NCBI GenBank assembly: GCA_033961575.1
Contig: CM066728.1
Coordinates: 178,737,678 to 178,801,677 of the forward strand
Direction: 5' to 3'
Length of the DNA: 64,000 bases
Source of the DNA: Aselliscus stoliczkanus
Lineage: Eukaryota > Chordata > Mammalia > Chiroptera > Hipposideridae
Shown piece by piece: positions 58,816-64,000 of this stretch (positions within the stretch are counted from its first letter, which is position 1; each line of letters starts with the position of its first letter). The position numbers and the translations under genes are program-made. Below the pieces are notes generated by a model. It was not told the origin of the DNA and made no database searches. It saw only the letters and a program-made list of their open reading frames with translations.

Positions 58816-59639
58816 ATTTCTAGAGTATTTCCTATACTACTTGTACTTAGATAACCTGATCTCTGGTGCAGCATTTGTGCCATCATTTTCCACAGGTACC
58901 CTGTGTTCATGATGCTTTCAGCAGCCTTTGAGATCTGGCTTAAACCCAACATAGACACCCATGACCACCACAGAACTGCCAGCCATATCAATGCCAAGTT
59001 GGTACTCTGAGTCTTTGAATTGACCATATGCCGCTTTTATATACGTGTAAATACTGGCGTTTACTCAAACCAAATGATGACTGTATCACTTGGAACAGTA
59101 CAGGAAGAGATAAGCAAAGCCCACTTTTATTTAAAAGCAGTTCAGAAATTGCATTCATTAATATCAAGAATATTTACCACAGAAATGTAGATGTGAGGAA
59201 ACTTTAATGTTTTGAGTCAAAAACTCTCCCGCAGTTGGTTTTATAACTTAAAAGTGTTTTAAAAACCTAGACAGTGAAGGAGGGTTCTTTTGGTCTGGTT
59301 CCAAAAGATAAATAAATGAATCTTGCCTAGTAGATACTATGGTTTTAAAAAATTGTGACGTATTTACAAAATATGTTCTCATTTGCTGAATCCCAACTTT
59401 TTAAATAATAGGAAAACTTACTGTGTTTCATGAAGTAACCAAATGTTAGAGCAGGAGAGATTTTTTTAGATGATCATCTACCTCAATGGTTTTCAGTCTG
59501 TGGTCCACAAAGGTCCAAGTTCTGTTTTCAGCAGCCGCTAGGAAGGGAACAGGTGAGACAGAGCTTCATGAGATGGGTTTCCAGGCATCCATTCTTCCTT
59601 CATATTAAAACTCCTGATTTCATGCAATCTTTGGATTTC

Positions 59640-59735
59640 TCAGCTGACAAAATCAGAAGTCCAGAAGTGATTCAGTCAAGGTCACACAGCAAGGGAGTGG
59701 CAGAGAGGAGAACTGACCTTTCATCTCCCAACCCC
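59640..59735 (-). repeat. MIR SINE fragment
   Basis: Reverse-complement MIR: GTGATTCAGTCAAGGTCACACAGC, AAGGGAGTGGCAGAGAGG. It overlaps the longest ATG frame in the window (59553-60083), which is therefore unlikely to be a gene. Confidence 0.6.
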
Positions 59736-59934
59736 TCAAGGGGTCCTTTTCCTTGTTATGTCATGATCCTCTGTGCTCTTTCACTCATGGAAAAACTAAC
59801 GCTGTATCTCTTTCAACTTTTTATGACTTCTCTCCTGCCCCATTCTAAACTGTTGGTTAGGAAGAGATTGTTTTCTGTCACCCTGGAGTTGTTGCAAGAA
59901 GATGAATTACTCTCTTCTGTGCCGAAACTCCTTC

Positions 59935-60015
59935 TACCACCCACAATTGCATTTATTTTTATATTGAGTACCTTTCCTATGCCAAGTTCTGTGCTTAGTA
60001 CCTTGGCGAAGGCAA
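59935..60015 (-). repeat. L2 3' end fragment
   Basis: Reverse-complement L2 terminus: GCATTTATTTTTATATTGAG, CCTATGCCAAGTTCTGTGC, TAGTACCTTGGCGAAGGC. Confidence 0.5.
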
Positions 60016-60434
60016 AGCATCACCTAGAGTCAGGGCCCAAGATTGCCCTGGGGGGGGTGGTGGCATTGTACAGTCACAAATAGCATGGTATCTGAAAGAC
60101 ACATTAGACAGAAAGGGAAGAGATGATTTTTAAAAAGCTGTCATGGCTATTTCTGGGAGGTATCCAATGGAAGAAATACAGAATAAGTCAAGCTAGCTAG
60201 AAGCACAGTTGCCATTAAGCTGGACTTTGTCTGCCTTAGATCCCCCAGTCATCTCTGCCTGCCAGAGCAGCCTTCCTAAACTGCCAAACTACGCTCCCTC
60301 ACACAGGCGGCAGAGCTAGCAGAAAACAAGGGGCAGGACTAAAGATGTGTGCAGTGAGTGGCAGTTTGGACGTTTCTTCAGCCTTGTTTTGGTTTGTTTG
60401 CTTTAATTCTGGAAGGTAGTGGTACTGTTTGCTT

Positions 60435-60717
60435 TTGTGTCTGCACATCAATGGCATGACTTTATTGCATGAGTGCTTACTAATTGCCTCTGTGCAGAGA
60501 CTGTTAGGAGATACAGTAAAGAACTAATATGGATGCCGTTCCATGGTGCTTAAAGAAAACTTATACATAGTTAGAAGGTAGTACATAGTTAAAGTGGTGA
60601 CAGGAATTAGTGCTATGGGTGTTTGGAAGAGGAAGAGAGAAGGTGTGGCTGGATGTTGAGAAGGAGAATAAGGACAGGCTTTAGAATAGGTAGCATTTGA
60701 CTAAGAAATTTCATTGG
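60435..60717 (-). repeat. L2 fragment, left part
   Basis: Reverse-complement L2: GAGTGCTTACTAATTGCCTC, GACTGTTAGGAGATACAG, TAGTGCTATGGGTGTTTGG, then GGTAGCATTTGACTAAG. It is cut by the L1 at 60718 and appears to resume after 60973. Confidence 0.55.
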
Positions 60718-60973
60718 CCCACTTCTACCATCCCCCCTCAAAGGGGGTCAAACATATGATGATGAAAGGAGAACTGACTCTGGGTGGTGAACACACAATG
60801 TGATGTATAGATGGTGTATTATATTGGGTTGTCGGAAAAGTCATGACGCATTTTTGCAATAAAAAAATAGAAAAATACATCATGACTTTTCCGACAACCC
60901 AATAAAATTGTACACTTGAAACCTGTGTAATTTTACTAACCATTGTCACCCCAATAAATTTAATTTAAAAAAA
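60718..60973 (+). mobile_element. 5'-truncated L1 3' end
   Basis: A forward L1 3' untranslated end: GGGGGTCAAACATATGATG, GAACTGACTCTGGGTGGTG, GTACACTTGAAACC, then TGTCACCCCAATAAATTTAA and poly-A. A perfect 15-bp duplication AAGAAATTTCATTGG flanks it at 60703-60717 and 60974-60988. A mariner MITE interrupts it at 60824-60902. The three L1 3' ends in the window are alike. Confidence 0.92.
60824..60902. mobile_element. Palindromic 79-bp mariner MITE
   Basis: Flanked by TA at 60822-60823 and 60903-60904. Left arm TTGGGTTGTCGGAAAAGTCA, right arm the inverse TGACTTTTCCGACAACCCAA; together they pair over about 30 bases with few mismatches, leaving an AT-rich loop. It equals the two ends of a mariner like the one at 11-1305 joined together. 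Its size and structure are comparable to MADE1, the Hsmar1-derived MITE of primates. Confidence 0.93.
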
Positions 60974-61430
60974 AAGAAATTTCATTGGGCATTATGGAAC
61001 CACATAAGACTTTTGAGTTTGGAAGTAAGATATTGATTGCTATGACACCAATGAGCAGGCTGGATTGGAGGAGACAATGCCTGCAGGCAGAGAGATCCGT
61101 TAGCAGACTGCGGCAGAAGGGCCCCAGCTCATGTCACAAGGAAATGCACTTGGCAGACACTGCAACTGGAAGAACTGAGTGCCTGTAGGGAACACAGGAA
61201 AGAGAAGAAGCAAAGATGTCTCACAGTATCTAGCTTAAGTAGATGGGAGGATGGCGGTGCTCTAATCAGAGAAAATGAGCACAAGAGAAAAAGCAGTTTA
61301 CAGGGGAAGATAATGAATCATCCGGGTGCTCTGAACTTGAAACACCTAGAGCATATCCAGCTGTCAGGAAATCAGAAATGAGGCCCTGCAGCCCAGAAGA
61401 AGTGGCAAGAGGTCCTGACAGAGAAGGACA
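60974..61430 (-). repeat. L2-like fragment, right part
   Basis: After the L1 insertion the old L2-like sequence seems to continue (GAGCAGGCTGGATTGGAGGAG, CTGCAGGCAGAGAGATCCG, TTAGCAGACTGCGGCAG). The match weakens toward the right, so the end is uncertain. Confidence 0.4.
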
Positions 61431-64000
61431 GTTAAAACCATGAAAGGGACTCTTTATGGTTCATTTCCATTATAGAAAGAACACAGAACCCTGCAAATTA
61501 GGTGCCCCCAGAGTTAGTTATATTAGGATTTTTCTTGGAGAGAGAGATTTATTACAATGTATAAATTCTACAACTGAATACTGTGAGCCTGAATATGGCT
61601 TGATTTTTAAAGTTAATAATACAGTTCTAAAGTAGCTTCTGAGATGAGTTCAGAACGAAGACTGAAAAATCTTTAAGCAACATACAGAATTTGAGGCAAT
61701 GGCCTGTTTATGTTTCATATTTCCAAATGCTTCTGTCTTATACTTTCTCAGACCTGAATTTTATTTTATCCGGGTGTCCTAGCTCCTGTGACTGTACATT
61801 ATAGAACACTTGGAAAACAGAGAACAAACAAACAAACAAAAAAATAGAAAGTAAAACCATCCATAATTCAAACATCGGGAATGAACAACTGTTTTTGGTC
61901 TTTTTCTAATATATTTGTGTGTCCATATGTGTATATACACACACATACACACATATATATAGACTTGATGAAAATGATTGTGTAGATGATATATGAACAC
62001 ATGAATTTTCTCAGCAGTATGGATCACATTATGCATTCTATTTTATATTGACTTGTTTTCAATTGACATATTTGAACATTTTCCACATCATTACAAATGA
62101 TGCAAAAGATTTCATGTTTACATATTGCATACTATTTCATTACATGAGCCCATTAGAACACTGCAGCATTCTCCTATCAGTGGGCAGTTCAGCCAGGTGT
62201 GTACTTTGAGAGGACCTGGTACAATACCTTTCTTCTACTTACACACATGAGTCCAGAATGACCATTTCCTCATCCTCATCTTCTCTTCTCCCCACCACGA
62301 CCCCTGATGTTGGGGACTTAAGAGGGAGTTGGTTCACTCCCCAATGTAAGAAGTGCATGCGTGGTCAGAAGAGTGAAGACAATAAAGAAGGAGCAGTTTT
62401 ATCCCCAAACAACTCTTTCTTAATGTCTTCCCATTGTGATTATTTTTTTAAATCCATTTCACCTCCTTCACCACTCCCCACACATTTAGACGCACATTAG
62501 AATACATGCACACACACACGCATACACATACAAATCAAGACCTAAACATGGGAAGAATTTCTTGAAGTCCCTAAATGATATCCGTTTTCTTAATCCTTCA
62601 ATGTGTACACTTTGCCTGAGGTAAAAGACCAGTGTCCTAAAGGCAACCAATAGGGAGTTTAGCTTCGGCCACATTGCCTGTCCCTCTGTGACAGTGTGGT
62701 GAAAGGCCGGGCCATGGCATGAACCCCAAGAGAGAGCAGAGCCCAGGCACACGAATATGCATGAACAGGACTGGACAGAGCGCCATTGTTTTGGTATCTT
62801 TCTGTTTTTACAGGTGCCATAGAGCCATTTTATGAGTCTTCACTATGACCCATGCCATAGAAAGACAAATATAGCTATAGTTTTGCTGAATCGAAGTTTA
62901 AAGCTCCTTGTTCAAACAAAAACGTAATTTCTAAATCAGTTGAAAGCAAAGCCCAACATCTTGAATTCTAGACATTCCTCCTTTTTTTAAATCCTTTTTT
63001 TTTTCTTTTCTAGCCTGTCTCCTTCAATAGTACTGCCTCCATTTTAAATATCATCAGCTGATAAATCAGTTGGCAAAGATCTGTAACGGTTCCTTCTAAT
63101 ATTGAGGGTGACAAATTACAGCTATAAATTTTTTTCTGGAAAGAAGGCAATGATATGCATTTCTGCATTTAGAAATTGATGCAGGCATAACTATAACTGC
63201 AGAATCATTTTGATTTACTCCTTAATTAACTACTATTAGATTATGTCCCAATTTATTAGAAGAACTTTGGAAGGTTGGAATTCATTAAAATATAGTTCTT
63301 TTAGAAAGAAAATTCCCTTAATTGCTGGACTTAAGAATTATTGGGAAGAGAGCACATACTTCTCACAACAGACAGGATTAGCCTTTCACATCTGATTTCT
63401 TGTCTGTCAAAAGAGTTGCAGAAAACAATAGGAAGTTTCTGTAACTGGGAAACATGGGGAGAAAAGTTTATGTTAATATTCACTCCATTCTTATGTTAGT
63501 TAGAGCCGTGAGATTTTGAGCTTCTTCAAAAGATAGCATTCAGTTTTGTGAACATTGTTATTTAAGGATAATGCATATACATACACCATAAAAATTTAGT
63601 CACACAAATGAGTACAAAAACTTTAGTCATACAAATAAATAGAAAATTTAGGCATGTAAGATAAATAAGTACATTAGTACTCTAATGGTTGTCTTTCTTA
63701 GAAATCTATCTTCATAGCTTTGTTTCCCATTTTCTTTCAAATTTAATTTCTGTCATGTATCCCCTTCCCTTGCAATAATTTCTTCAGGAATGACACTCGT
63801 CACCCCTTCTTTCCTCCTTATGCTCTCCATTTCCTCATGACCTCCATTTAGTGCTGTTTTTTATCTCTCTGATCCACAGTATGACCAATTCACCCTTTCT
63901 ACCCAAAAGTTTAGGTATTGAGCTGTCTCCCAGTCTTTATGGAGGCTCTGTTGAATCTAAGATGCATTGAGTCAGAATCTTCCACAAGCCAGGGGACTCA

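Larger units (their letters stand above)
52234..64000 (+). other. ADAMTSL1: ADAMTSL1 downstream intron (partial)
   Basis: Starts with GTCAGT after exon E. The next expected exon (continuing the TSP1-linker region) is not visible before the window ends, so the intron is at least 11.8 kb. It holds two mariner MITEs, two SINEs, MIR and L2 fragments and an L1. I see nothing recognisable in about 52234-54710, 54970-55860, 56010-57060, 57340-57870, 58820-59630, 60080-60430 and 61440-64000, apart from a short TATG/ACAC-rich run at 61915-61965 and an ACAC run near 62505-62530. Confidence 0.78.

Noticed and set aside
58728..59035. Minus-strand coding-like segment (GIDMAGSSVVVMG... in one frame, a 99-residue frame in another)
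   Set aside because: It could be a small retropseudogene fragment, but no parent is recognised and part overlaps a MIR. A protein search would settle it.
59553..60083. Longest ATG frame in the window, 176 residues, + strand
   Set aside because: It overlaps MIR and L2 remnants, has no recognisable domain or codon bias, and has no splice or promoter context. It is a chance frame.
1..64000. CRISPR array, phage defence or other bacterial-type system
   Set aside because: There are no spaced direct repeats, operons or ribosome-binding sites. The sequence is a mammalian intron and exon landscape.

Overview
The window is nuclear DNA from a placental mammal. It is AT-rich, has sparse spliced coding exons separated by kilobase-scale introns, and carries old mammalian repeats (MIR, L2, L1M, MLT1, Tigger, hAT). 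It also carries a young tRNA-headed SINE family that is neither primate nor rodent, plus mariner copies and mariner MITEs. The SINEs look like those I associate with rhinolophoid (horseshoe and leaf-nosed) bats. The bat assignment is an inference; the mammal assignment is firm.

The only gene I can support is ADAMTSL1 (punctin), on the + strand. Five internal exons lie at 21174-21300, 35557-35631, 38952-39109, 48442-48553 and 52095-52233. All have consensus AG/GT borders and compatible phases (0, then 1, 1, 0, 1, leaving at 2). Together they give 203 uninterrupted codons running from the end of the cysteine-rich region through the spacer into the second thrombospondin type 1 repeat. The start and the 3' part of the gene lie outside the window, so almost everything else here is intron.

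Layout. 1-21173: upstream intron with a 1.3 kb decayed mariner, L1, Tigger, hAT, L2 and MIR copies and a long composite SINE. 21174-52233: the exon block, with introns of 14.3, 3.3, 9.3 and 3.5 kb. The 14.3 kb intron holds an L1 broken by an MLT1 LTR and by a SINE. 52234-64000: downstream intron with MIR, SINE and two mariner MITEs, one of them nested inside an L1 that itself sits in an L2-like region.

Most ATG-to-stop reading frames here are chance or repeat-derived. I found no tRNA or rRNA gene, CRISPR array or bacterial-type system. The observations most worth following are the related mariner and MITE set, a 225-bp element family with a conserved transposase-like tail (one copy flanked by inverted CA/TG arrays), the internally duplicated SINE, and an unassigned 540-bp element with inverted ends.
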